From assembly GCA_949130495.1 (NCBI GenBank), contig OX422207.1:371525868-371589867 (forward strand): 64,000 bases of DNA, given 5' to 3'. The DNA is from Sambucus nigra (lineage: Eukaryota > Streptophyta > Magnoliopsida > Dipsacales > Adoxaceae). The first letter of the stretch is position 1; each line of letters begins with the position of its first letter. The notes under the pieces are model-generated. The model saw only the letters and a program-made list of their open reading frames with translations, searched no databases and had not been told where the DNA came from. A program made the position numbers and the translations under genes. Below, piece after piece: positions 57,701-64,000 of this stretch.

Positions 57701-59888
57701 GTCATCACTTTTAACATTTTAGTTGCAAGTTGCAGGTGAAAAATTTAGTGACCATCAATCGAACGAAAGTGGTACCTATAAAGAACGTCCCTATTCGCCG
57801 GATTCCAAGGTATCATATCATTACTCGCCTATTGGGAGCTCAAAGGTCTTTCATGGCCATGACAACAGAAATAATAATAATAAGAGTCAATCTTAAATGG
57901 TCTATCTGCATTAATTTGGAAGTCATATTTTGAAAGGGAAATGACTTGAATTTTTTTTTCATCTTTATTTTCATACGGGTGCCATCCACTGGGGGCAATT
58001 GTTTGACTTTAAAATAGTGGTACTTCTTAAAAAGTTTGATTTTCAAGTAATGACTCTTAATTTGAGACAAAAGGGAGGAATTAAGAGAACACTAAACCAG
58101 GCTTAAGAGATTATCAGCCGTCTTTGTTAACTTTTGTCATACCTACAATCTGTTTTGCTTATTCTTACACTTTTATTAAACGGATGTTTTCCATTTATTG
58201 CCATGTTAGGGTGTCAGAGACGAAGCCTTTATACGAAATACTGAATGAGTTTCAGAAGGGTCTCAGCCACATGGCTGTTGTCATAAGGCACCAATGTGGA
58301 ACGGCGGAACAGTGGGCCAGAAAAATCTCAACTGAAGGTGAGCTCACTTCACTTTGTGGACTGTGTCTATAGTCTATACTCATACTATCTCCGTCCCATT
58401 ATTAGTAGTCTAATATTTTTTGGGATGTCCCAAATTAAAAGTCTATTTTGAAAGTCGATGCGCCAAATGTCTCGTTATTCAAGTTAGTTCTAATTTTGGC
58501 CTTGATATGTTGAAGTCGAAGTTTTGTTAAAATATTTAAATTTCAAACCAATACTCTTAATTTGGGGCTTAGGGAGCATCTTTTTTTTCTTTAGGATCAA
58601 TACAATAACCTCCTCTATATATAGGGTCTGTTACAAATACCTCCCTCGTATTTTTTAAAATTACATTGACCTCTCATATGTTCAGATTTCTCTTATACTT
58701 TAATTTTAACATCTTTCTCCATTAGTTTTGATGTTTTGTTAACACGGGTATCAAATTAATGGAAATTTTGTAAGTATATCCACTTAAATTCTTAATTATT
58801 GAATATGTAGGGGAAGTAAGAGTGGACATTCATGGTGGGAGCCATCCTCAAAAGAAAGGCTTGAAGAAAAAGAGCTCACTCAAGAAGCTGAAGGGTATTC
58901 CTGGAAGCACAAATGTTGCACCCAGAGAAATCTCGAAGGGCAGGAGGTGGTCAGAAAAATTCCACCCAGAAGTCCTCCATATAAATGAGAACCCACTTTC
59001 CACGCTCACCGAAGAAGAGGAAGTCATTGGTATAATAACAATGGAAGATGTCATTGAGGAGTTGCTAAAAGTGCGTATATTCCTTTTCTTTTTATATAAT
59101 TAGTGTTAGGTCCTCAAGACTCGGTCAATTTATTAAACAAGTCGTGTTTTTTATAATAGTTTTTAAAACGTAAGCGTTCGGTCAATGTAGCGTAACAATG
59201 CGTGCTGTAAAATATCAATGCGGACTGTATATAATCTTTGTTAAAATGTCTTGGGGGTTGGAAAATATCAATGTTGGGAACCACACGGTAGTGTGCAAAA
59301 TTGTGTTTATTTTTTTTAACTATAGTAACTTCACATTGAAGACCTAGTCCTAAATGCCCCTTTTTTTTATGGTAAGGCCATCTCCACTGGAATAGGCTAA
59401 AAAGATGTAAATTTACATTTTTTGGTTTACATTTTTCGGGTGTTGCATACAGTGAGAAAGGCTAATTGGGAGTGCAAAAGCTAACGTGGCGGGCTTGGGC
59501 GGACGAATGTCAGTCGTCCAAGGCTGGACGGGCAACTGACACCTGTCCAGCTAGTTAGGATTGCTTTTTTTTTTTTTCATTTAAATAAAGGCTTGGACGG
59601 ATAACAGTTTCTCTTCCAGCCGTGGGACCCACTTACACATCGTTTACGGAGAATGTAAATTTATACATCCTTTACACTTTCTCTCACAAAAAAATACATA
59701 TTTTTATACCCCTGTGAAGAAAAACAATGTAAATTTGGACTTTAACACCTCCCATTGGAGATGGCCTAATTATTATTTTTTTGGTTATTCTTTGAAGACT
59801 AAGAGGCCTCACATATTGGTTTTTATTGCAGGAGGAGATCTATGATGAGACGGATCATCGCAATGTACACAGGTTACAAACGGGCTAG
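35151..59888 (+). CDS. CNNM/DUF21 plus CBS-pair membrane protein, 11 exons
   Basis: Exons: 35151-35352, 45677-45753, 45838-45921, 56110-56223, 56359-56445, 57170-57309, 57438-57525, 57736-57809, 58210-58337, 58811-59070, 59832-59888. They join to 1311 nt (436 aa) without a stop, and every junction is GT-AG. Residues ~18-188 form the CNNM (DUF21) membrane domain: [58 protein letters not shown], then [20 protein letters not shown]. Residues ~205-418 carry a CBS pair with [42 protein letters not shown] and [19 protein letters not shown]. Plant relatives (MGR/CBSDUF proteins) are magnesium transporters of cell membranes and usually 420-530 aa. Introns 1 (10,324 bp) and 3 (10,188 bp) are full of transposons. 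The gene looks functional; expression is not shown. Confidence 0.93.
35460..35679. mobile_element. Stowaway-like MITE in intron 1
   Basis: Starts CTCCCTTCCTCC and ends GATACAGAGGGAG, the usual Stowaway termini, with TA on both sides (35458-35459 and 35680-35681). About 220 bp, AT-rich, no coding capacity. It lies 107 bp into intron 1. Confidence 0.75.
35790..36284 (-). repeat. Truncated 3' LTR of the intron-1 gypsy element
   Basis: Matches 42928-43411 plus 43748-43762 of the right LTR. It lacks the remaining ~1.8 kb, ending near 35790 against ~100 bp (35690-35789) of sequence I cannot place. Confidence 0.8.
36330..37740 (-). pseudogene. Intron-1 gypsy integrase with chromodomain-like tail
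   Basis: Pieces in three frames. [13 protein letters not shown] (about 37530) is the zinc-module end; [20 protein letters not shown] (37371) is the first catalytic Asp; [20 protein letters not shown] the second; and [20 protein letters not shown] the Glu. Then [20 protein letters not shown] and [20 protein letters not shown]. The tail [20 protein letters not shown] is followed by a stop and then [10 protein letters not shown] and QYPHLF. At least three frameshifts. Confidence 0.88.
37807..38396 (-). pseudogene. Intron-1 gypsy RNase H
   Basis: Two overlapping pieces in different frames: [40 protein letters not shown] (the family has Asp where Glu stands after Thr), then [20 protein letters not shown] and [20 protein letters not shown]. 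Two of the three acidic residues are in place. Confidence 0.85.
38400..39050 (-). pseudogene. Intron-1 gypsy reverse transcriptase
   Basis: The piece 38845-38417 has [40 protein letters not shown] and [13 protein letters not shown]. The catalytic Asp-Asp pair reads Asp-Gly, so the second metal-binding Asp is lost. The upstream part ([15 protein letters not shown], about 38900) is in another frame. Confidence 0.88.
39052..39770 (-). pseudogene. Intron-1 gypsy protease and linker
   Basis: Protease motif [20 protein letters not shown] (about 39640), the Asp-x-Gly-Ser type seen in this lineage. Downstream [20 protein letters not shown] and [20 protein letters not shown] lead to reverse transcriptase. 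Stops and shifts separate them. Confidence 0.8.
39752..40947 (-). pseudogene. Intron-1 gypsy gag with two CCHC knuckles
   Basis: Starts [10 protein letters not shown] then a stop, continuing [15 protein letters not shown]. It includes [20 protein letters not shown] and ends with two zinc knuckles, [14 protein letters not shown] and [14 protein letters not shown] (39835-39960). Several frameshifts in the central part. Confidence 0.83.
41095..41106 (-). promoter_or_regulatory. Primer-binding site of the intron-1 gypsy element
   Basis: Minus-strand TGGTATCAGAGC, five bases inside the 5' LTR end. Confidence 0.85.
41112..43762 (-). repeat. 5' LTR of the intron-1 gypsy element
   Basis: Plus-strand start TGACACACCCCAACCC, end TTGTCACA. 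Interrupted by a 331-bp solo LTR and its duplicated GTTAT (43412-43747). Without the insert the LTR is ~2.3 kb. A small internal duplication (GACAATTCT-CCCCATTC...GAGTAA) lies at 41569-41649. Confidence 0.85.
43412..43742 (-). mobile_element. Solo LTR of a small element, TSD GTTAT
   Basis: 331 bp starting TGACATAAACTACACGTCAA and ending AATTCCCATCA (plus strand). It is flanked by a perfect GTTAT duplication (43407-43411 and 43743-43747) and absent from the corresponding place in the other LTR of the host element (36264-36274). Its minus-strand end, TTGACGTGTAGTTTATGTCA, nearly equals the ends of the LTR pair at 47535-49712 in intron 3, and both families start TGATG-GAAT, so the two are related. 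It arose by LTR-LTR recombination after insertion. Confidence 0.88.
43773..44924. other. Intron 1 remainder, nothing recognised
   Basis: AT-rich intronic sequence without a detectable element or gene. A short open stretch at 44223-44405 has no recognisable domain. Confidence 0.5.
44925..45082. repeat. Tandem duplication of 79 bp in intron 1
   Basis: Unit 44925-45003 (AAAGGACATGATGG to AACAATATGT) is repeated at 45004-45082 with a single difference (AAGTCTT versus AACTCTT). Just downstream CAAAATTCAAACTAGATGCA is also doubled (45107-45146). The near identity means it is recent. Confidence 0.93.
45677..45753 (+). CDS. CNNM gene exon 2
   Basis: Acceptor TTACAG, donor GTAGAC. Encodes (after the split Ser) [20 protein letters not shown] followed by AAAME, the first half of the second membrane segment. 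Confidence 0.92.
45838..45921 (+). CDS. CNNM gene exon 3
   Basis: Acceptor TTGCAG, donor GTTAGT, 28 codons: [20 protein letters not shown] then TLILVFGE. Both ends are in phase 0. Confidence 0.92.
45922..47449. other. First part of intron 3
   Basis: AT-rich intronic DNA. Apart from the copia remnant listed separately no element is recognised between 45922 and 46540 or 46900 and 47449. Confidence 0.5.
46547..46830 (-). pseudogene. Copia polyprotein C-terminal remnant
   Basis: On the minus strand, frames near 46830-46590 keep pieces of the copia RNase H end. A [18 protein letters not shown] stretch corresponds to the family's SKHIE-x-D-x-HFI motif, and [17 protein letters not shown] to its F-T-K-x-L segment. 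[17 protein letters not shown] matches the usual SKLG-x-I-x-x-APS-GG-V end. On the plus strand the tail reads CTCCCCCTCAAGATGGAGCA, the typical copia 3' end. Heavily shifted and stopped. Confidence 0.6.
47535..47871 (+). repeat. 5' LTR of the small element
   Basis: 337 bp; contains CCTTATAAATACCCATGTAG (47744-47763) as a plausible TATA region and ends TTGACGTGTAGTTTACGTCA. Confidence 0.92.
47875..47886 (+). promoter_or_regulatory. Primer-binding site of the small element
   Basis: TGGTATCAAAGC, three bases after the LTR; one base different from the tRNA-Met type site of the other elements. Confidence 0.8.
47925..48507. mobile_element. Inner hAT-type MITE, TSD TATCGGTG
   Basis: 583 bp starting TAGGTTTGTCAATGGGTCGG and ending CGACCCGTTGACAAGCCTA: terminal inverted repeats with few mismatches. 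Flanked by a perfect 8-bp duplication TATCGGTG (47917-47924 and 48508-48515). The interior is AT-rich in the middle and full of GACCCGAACCCGAAGACCCG words towards both ends. It lies in the leader of the small LTR element. Confidence 0.92.
48551..48823 (+). CDS. Short gag-like frame of the small LTR element
   Basis: 90 codons starting [20 protein letters not shown], with a coiled N-terminus ([12 protein letters not shown]) and a Pro/Gln/Ser-rich tail, then a stop. The position right after the primer-binding site and the coiled start fit the first part of a gypsy gag. The rest of gag and all enzymes are missing. Confidence 0.5.
   Translation: MVPKKSKQQQEEIQELRGSIQDLNKKFDALFQLLSFKIQPPTTSQYPNPNPSHQNVSTHASTNIPSPKALPSLVATKPPRKSVPFQPQQP
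49376..49712 (+). repeat. 3' LTR of the small element
   Basis: 337 bp, the same length as the 5' copy; preceded by the purine tract AAGAGGGGGAGAA and followed by the target duplication GTTTG. Confidence 0.92.
50600..50955 (-). pseudogene. Gag fragment with broken zinc knuckle
   Basis: Minus-strand frame [20 protein letters not shown], then [10 protein letters not shown], has the feel of a gypsy gag core. In a neighbouring frame [15 protein letters not shown] is followed by TGA exactly where the last Cys of a CCHC knuckle should be. Confidence 0.6.
50963..53178 (+). mobile_element. Tekay-like LTR fragment, plus strand
   Basis: The 3' end reads GGCAAGGTGTCACA (53165-53178). Near 52735-52810, GGACGCCTGAATGA and GCTGTGGATGTTGGCAGG correspond to the same place in the intact Tekay LTRs (GTGTGGATGTTGCAGGG on the minus strand there). 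The 51783-52072 block matches 3548-3838. Two (TA)n tracts lie at 51414-51446 and 51680-51738. The LTR start is missing and no primer-binding site follows, so this is a truncated or solo LTR. Confidence 0.55.
51680..51738. repeat. (TA)n microsatellite
   Basis: About 29 TA units in the plus-strand LTR; a second shorter tract (51414-51446) lies 230 bp upstream. Confidence 0.95.
53179..54300 (+). other. Probable LTR-type sequence, unassigned
   Basis: Contains GGTCGACC and GATCGATCGATCGACC words (53345-53445) like those in the other LTRs, and CCCTGTGGATTCGATACCCG (54174-54193), a phrase usual near the 3' end of gypsy LTRs. No terminal pair or target duplication was found. No gene is seen. Confidence 0.4.
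54315..54590 (-). pseudogene. Gag-like fragment with CCHC knuckle
   Basis: 91 codons; the C-terminal [14 protein letters not shown] fits Cys-x2-Cys-x4-His-x4-Cys. The preceding part ([34 protein letters not shown]) is not a gag I recognise. It may be the knuckle end of the element whose primer-binding site is at 55371-55382, about 800 bp upstream on this strand, or an unrelated retroelement ORF1. Confidence 0.45.
55386..55693 (-). repeat. LTR (5' on the minus strand) of the scrambled element
   Basis: Plus-strand TGATGTAAAG to ATGCACA. The last ~90 bp match 50493-50583 (shared TCAATCAAAACA and ATTGATTAATTGACCC-ATG). Confidence 0.55.
55922..56072. repeat. Three copies of a 22-bp word around a hairpin, just before exon 4
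   Basis: GGAGGTATAACTGTCTCACCTC occurs at 55924-55945 and 55954-55975 and again, slightly changed (GTCTTATCTC), at about 56052-56073. Between the last two lies an inverted repeat, CTGATGTACATGAGATAT against ATATCTCATATGTACACCAG (55979-56034). The block ends ~40 bp before the exon 4 acceptor. Confidence 0.8.
56110..56223 (+). CDS. CNNM gene exon 4
   Basis: Acceptor TACACAG, donor GTGATA. 38 codons: [20 protein letters not shown] then [18 protein letters not shown], the last membrane segments of the CNNM domain. It follows a 10.2-kb intron. Confidence 0.92.
56359..56445 (+). CDS. CNNM gene exon 5
   Basis: Acceptor GGTCAG, donor GTATGT. 29 codons: [20 protein letters not shown] then TLVDFHGNE, strongly conserved in plant DUF21-CBS proteins. 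Confidence 0.93.
57170..57309 (+). CDS. CNNM gene exon 6
   Basis: Acceptor AAGCAG, donor GTATAA. Encodes [20 protein letters not shown] and [20 protein letters not shown], the link into the first CBS motif. Ends two bases into an Arg codon. Confidence 0.93.
57438..57525 (+). CDS. CNNM gene exon 7
   Basis: Acceptor TGGCAG, donor GTAATT. Completes the split Arg and encodes [20 protein letters not shown] then PRNIVGLVL, the core of CBS motif 1. Confidence 0.93.
57736..57809 (+). CDS. CNNM gene exon 8
   Basis: Acceptor TTGCAG, donor GTATCA. Encodes [20 protein letters not shown] then RRIP plus two bases of an Arg codon. Confidence 0.92.
57990..58080. mobile_element. Partial Stowaway-like fragment in intron 8
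   Basis: GACTCTTAATTTGAGACAAAAGGGAGGA is reminiscent of a Stowaway right end, but the left end and TA duplication are not recognisable. Confidence 0.3.
58210..58337 (+). CDS. CNNM gene exon 9
   Basis: Acceptor TGTTAG, donor GTGAGC. Encodes [20 protein letters not shown] and [20 protein letters not shown], the first part of CBS motif 2 and the start of the variable loop. Confidence 0.92.
58388..58576. mobile_element. Degenerate Stowaway-like MITE in intron 9
   Basis: Starts TCTCCGTCCCATTATTAG after TA and ends TTTGGGGCTTAGGGAG. The interior TTTTTGGGATGTCCCAAATTA is typical. The right TA is changed to CA and the ends are diverged, so it is old. Confidence 0.55.
58811..59070 (+). CDS. CNNM gene exon 10
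   Basis: Acceptor ATGTAG, donor GTGCGT. Encodes the Lys-rich loop ([20 protein letters not shown]), then [20 protein letters not shown] and [20 protein letters not shown], the end of the CBS pair. Confidence 0.92.
59376..59766. mobile_element. Harbinger/PIF-type MITE in intron 10, TSD TAA
   Basis: Terminal inverted repeats GGCCATCTCCACTGGAAT and CCCATTGGAGATGGCC, flanked by the 3-bp duplication TAA (59373-59375 and 59767-59769). 391 bp with sub-terminal AATGTAAATTTACA-like inverted words; no transposase. The TAA duplication points to the PIF/Harbinger group. It occupies about half of intron 10. Confidence 0.82.
59832..59888 (+). CDS. CNNM gene exon 11 with stop
   Basis: Acceptor TTGCAG. Encodes [18 protein letters not shown] and a TAG. 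The EEI-x-DETDH motif is the conserved end of this plant family. The last ten residues are not recognisable, so the extreme C-terminus is peculiar to this copy. Confidence 0.88.
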   Translation, partial: EEIYDETDHRNVHRLQTG

Positions 59889-60747
59889 ATATTACAAAGG
59901 CTGTTAAAAAAAGATATTACAAAGGAAAAAAATGCATTTGGATACAAGAGATGGGAATTACAAATTGAACAAGTAGAAGGTTTGATTTTTTTTTCTTAAT
60001 TATTTTTTAATGTAAAGAAGGTGGACTACACAACTCGAGGTAGCCCTCTTAGTTTACTGATTATAGGGACAAGATAAGTAGTTTATTGTTATTTGGATAT
60101 AAGAACAAAGTATATATGAATCTCCATGTTGATTGTTGGTACAATTTAAATATTGTGATTAAAAAATCACATCAAAGAGTTTTATGGAGAATTCGAAAAA
60201 TAAAATCATAATTTAATTTTAGTCTACCACTCAAAATTAAATAGTTACCTCATATGATTATCGCAAATATGAACCTCATGCATGAAATTCAAATAAATAT
60301 TGCACAATAAAAATAAACAATATTACCTTAATTGTTTATAAATTCGTCGTAGATGATTCTTGGGTTGAGTCGCGGACTAGATCGATCTCTTTAAGACGTT
60401 TCGCGGCTCTACCCTCTTTGTGCACGTAGTCTATAGTCACGTCGTCCCCAGGATAAAACAAGCCCAGAATCACATCTGTATCATATAATCATGCACTGTA
60501 GTTATATGTCATACTAGCACCCATTCCAAATTAATTGCACAATATTCGAAAAACTATTTTGGGGTATATATATATTGTCATGAAGAAAATATTTTCTTTC
60601 GAAGACAAATTTGCAGAAAGAGAACCAAAAAATTTTCTGTTATGTATTCTTTCCTCTTTCTCCTTATTTTTCTGTCAAACCAAACTCAAGAAAAATCATG
60701 CTTGTCAAACCAAGTTCTCAAAATCTCTCTGCTTATTTTTGGCTGGA

Positions 60748-60784
<37 letters not shown>

Positions 60785-60888
60785 TATATATATATCAGTC
60801 AGGTTACGCGCCGAAAGCAGGAAATAGTGGGTCAATTGAGAGGCTAAAAAATCGAGGTGAATAATGAACATTTGGGAGACACAAATCC
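59889..60888. other. Downstream of the CNNM gene; nothing certain
   Basis: Probable 3' UTR directly after the stop (AT-rich, with TTTTTTAATGTAAAG near 60004-60018 as a possible polyadenylation context). Further on a (TA)n tract lies at 60749-60800. No other gene is seen. Confidence 0.45.
60749..60800. repeat. (TA)n microsatellite
   Basis: TA alternation with one AAT interruption near 60780. Confidence 0.9.
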
Positions 60889-63800
60889 CTTAAAATCAAC
60901 ATTCCATTTTTCTTTTGAAACTTTCAAACTTTACATTGTTACAATAATCCCCCACTTGTAAATTTTAAAAATTTATTGAGTAATAATTATTAATAGAATT
61001 GTTCATAAACAAATGTGTCTTTCGACTTGAGCCTTTACGTAGTAAAGATGATTCATATTATACTTAAATAACTCGTAGTTTTGAACTCTATCTATGACAA
61101 CATCCCCCACACAACTCTACTTAGGTGTAGTCCTCAAGCCAACACGTTATGACCAAGTGCTTCTATCCTAGTATGTGAAAGCTTTAGGGAATTTGCAAAT
61201 TACCATAGGAAGCGATCACACTTCTATATCTACATAGGTGAGTCTATCAAGGATACTCCTGTAGTTAGGAATCCTACTCAAAATAGAGCTATTGATCATC
61301 ATTAAGAGTTATAATTAACTCAGCCTTAACTCGCTTCAGGATATCATGCTCCATAGGGATGGACTCGGAGTAAAACCCGTAAACAATAATTAGCTTGATT
61401 CAACCCATATCACTGTGACTTGTTATTACCCTTTGAACCTATTTCTAGGTATCGCTAGTCTATAGGTTGGGTTACCACCACAAATGATTCAATATCAACA
61501 TTCTTTAGTCCGATCCATTTCTAGGTGTTGAACACCTTATCCTGCACTAGTTCTTTCGTCAAAGGATAAGTCAGGTTCTATTATCATCAGTCCGAATATA
61601 ATCCACACACATAACTTATCAGTTTTAAATTCTAAAACTATGTTGTGATTATGACATATTTGTCGTTCTTGCTGTTACGATAATGGTTTCAAAATTTTAC
61701 AATAGCTATGATTCTATTATTGTGAATAAAATGACTGATATCAATCTTTACCATAACTGGTATCTTATAATAGGTCTTTCAACCTTTCACTTTCCACTAG
61801 ACATAGCTAATGGTATCACCATATACTCCATCATTAATTGTGTCAGCAATTAATATTTCTTGGAGTTCCAAAAAATTGCATCGTAATATGTGTTAGACAC
61901 ATATCCATTATTGATTCAGAATCAATTCTAGGTTCGTGATTTTTATCAAAACACATAACCTTTTGCAATAGCATAAGAATGCATTTTTTTATTTTTTTTA
62001 TAAACCTTCATAGCACTCCCACAAAAAATAATTCCAAGTTAACCGTATTTAGTAGCTCAGTTGAGACTACTTAAGATGTTCGCATATTCATCTTTTCTTA
62101 TCACTATATATAGTGTTCTTCTACTTGGATTATATGGAGTACAAGATGGTTCATAATAAGCATATATCTAATAAATAATTATTCTTGTATTTTCATGTAC
62201 TCGATCAATTAATTGATCCATATGGCCTTGTAATATTAACATGTAATATTCTTGTTCCATTGAAACTCTTTATGCCAACAATTTAACTTAACATGAATTT
62301 GGTTTTCTAGGCAACAAAATGTTATAACCAAATATTAGCTAATCATTCTTGCATAACAAATAAGATTACATTCATATTTCAACATGCTTAGTGATAAACA
62401 TGATTCATATTATTCTCAATTCATTCTTATTTGATGATTTATCAAAATATCATGCCATTTATTGGCGCCTTCCGTATTAATTTTTCAGCTTCAAGTTGGT
62501 CCATTTAAGTTGCCTTACATAAGTCACCATTCAAAAAATAATATTATATATATTTAATTTTTAACTCATCATCATGTATAATATCAATGCAAACAAATTA
62601 AATGTAGATACTTCATTTTCAAGAGAATAGTTTAATATGCAACATGTATAACTAAGTTATACTGATGAATCTTGGATATTAAACAAAGCTATATTCATAA
62701 ATGAAAATGGTCTCAATATTCCTTCAAATGATGTGTATACACCTCATTATCTTAAAGTTATAAGATAAGTCAATTATAGACTAATTTCTAGTTTATTCCA
62801 GGGAATTCAACCAATCATCTATGACATGACTTCTCTAAGGATTTTTCGAATCCTTTTCAATAACATAAGCAAGCTTTTAGTTATTCAAAAAATTAATAGT
62901 TCTCTTGAACACCAAAGTTTCAGATTCTATTAAATGTTCTTCAATTATAGTTGAGAAGTACTCGATTGAGTGCCCCCACTATTCTATAGGTATAGCCTAG
63001 AGAAGCTACATGTAATGTCCCCACTATATCTTTAATTCATAAAATGGAATCTAAACTTATAGAGTTTCAACATTAAATAAGAATTATTCTTATTTCTTAA
63101 AATAATACATGCTTAATGCTTTCATGTATAGTCGAATCAAAAAATATATGTTCATTCGTTCTAGTCATAATTTCAGATTTTCAAGTGTCTGAAAGTCACA
63201 TATAGATTATACAATCCATTTCATAAAAAATATAATATACAATATTTCATATATTATTTTTCACAATGTATAAAATAATACTTCGTATTAGAGTTTAAAC
63301 CTCTATTCCAAATCATTCAACTAGATTATTTACCAAAGTAAATAATACTTTGGTAATACTTCATATCTTTACCAAAGTAAATATTACATTTGCACCAAAC
63401 TTAAATATGATAAAATCATCCTATTATTATCATTTCGACATATGATTTATATTTACTCAATATAAAGTCCGATATATGAGATCTTTAATCGTATTATTAG
63501 ATTCCTATATGTCCAAATTCATACATAGATCAAACAACTGATTAAAACCATAACATGTTTAATTTCATATGCAAATACATAAGGTAAAATATATGTCTAT
63601 ACTCAATCCAACACAAAGCATACGGTAAAAATAATTTTACCCAACTAAATTATTTCTACACACGTGTGAAGCACACCAATTGATTCCAACATAGTAGAAT
63701 ACAATTTTATTATTTACCTTTTCCAACACATATAAATGAATAATACAAAAAATTATTCAAATCAAATCCTAGCAGTTGCGCTTCAAACTAAAAAGTCGTA

Positions 63801-64000
63801 TAAGTCCTTATACAATTTCTATGAAATTCATCTTCCATAAATTTGTGTCCAAATGTTTCTAAGTAGTTCATAAATCCTTTAATAATAAATTTATAAATGT
63901 TTCAAAATATTTTGAATCCGTTGGGAACACTACATGATACATTTTTCTAAGAAAATGTTGTCCAAAATATTTGTTTAAACGAAAAAATTTCAAGTTCGAA
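60889..64000. other. AT-rich region without recognised genes
   Basis: Three kilobases of AT-rich sequence with no open frame of note on either strand. I see no LTR termini, inverted repeats or coding motifs. Phrases such as TACATAGGTGAGTCTATCAAGG (61234-61253) look like those in retroelement LTRs of other plants, but I could not support an assignment. Confidence 0.5.

Noticed and set aside
60889..64000. Possible large LTR or retroelement
   Set aside because: A few phrases look LTR-like, but I found no termini, primer-binding site, duplication or coding domain to support it.

Overview
The window is nuclear DNA from a repeat-rich flowering plant, probably a dicot. Evidence: spliced exons with GT-AG introns, Ty3/gypsy elements of the Tekay (chromovirus) and Tat types, copia remnants, hAT, Stowaway and Harbinger-type MITEs, (TA)n and (CATA)n microsatellites, and high AT content. 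No prokaryotic operon, CRISPR array, rRNA or tRNA gene was seen. All calls come from reading the sequence; nothing was searched.

Layout. 1-8850 is repeats: a diverged direct repeat (1-1690), pieces of long LTRs (1975-3840, 3899-5480 with a primer-binding site, and a minus-strand LTR ending at 7994) and a ~120-bp tandem array (7995-8540). 8851-10666 (minus) is a decayed plant-mobile-domain gene. 11218-22016 is a complete Tat-type gypsy element (+ strand, TSD TGACC). Its polyprotein is riddled with stops, and it has a second set of reading frames on the opposite strand between pol and the 3' LTR. 23365-34774 is an old hAT-like MITE (8-bp TSD ATGTGGTG) split by a young 10.4-kb Tekay gypsy element (23511-33925, minus, TSD ATCCG) and by a second hAT MITE (34309-34759, TSD CAAATGAG).

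35151-59888 (+) is the one host gene that looks intact: an 11-exon gene for a CNNM/DUF21 plus CBS-pair membrane protein of 436 aa. All ten introns obey GT-AG and the joined frame has no stop. Introns 1 and 3 are each over 10 kb and are filled with transposons. Intron 1 holds a Stowaway-like MITE, a decayed gypsy element (35790-43762) and a solo LTR nested inside its LTR. Intron 3 holds a copia remnant, then a three-layer nest (hAT MITE 47458-50286 > small LTR element 47535-49712 > hAT MITE 47925-48507, each layer with its own TSD), then scrambled LTR and gag remnants. Intron 10 holds a Harbinger-type MITE.

59889-64000 is AT-rich DNA in which I recognise no gene.

The genes do not form a pathway. 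The window shows one magnesium-transporter-type gene embedded in several generations of nested mobile elements whose target-site duplications let the order of insertion be read.
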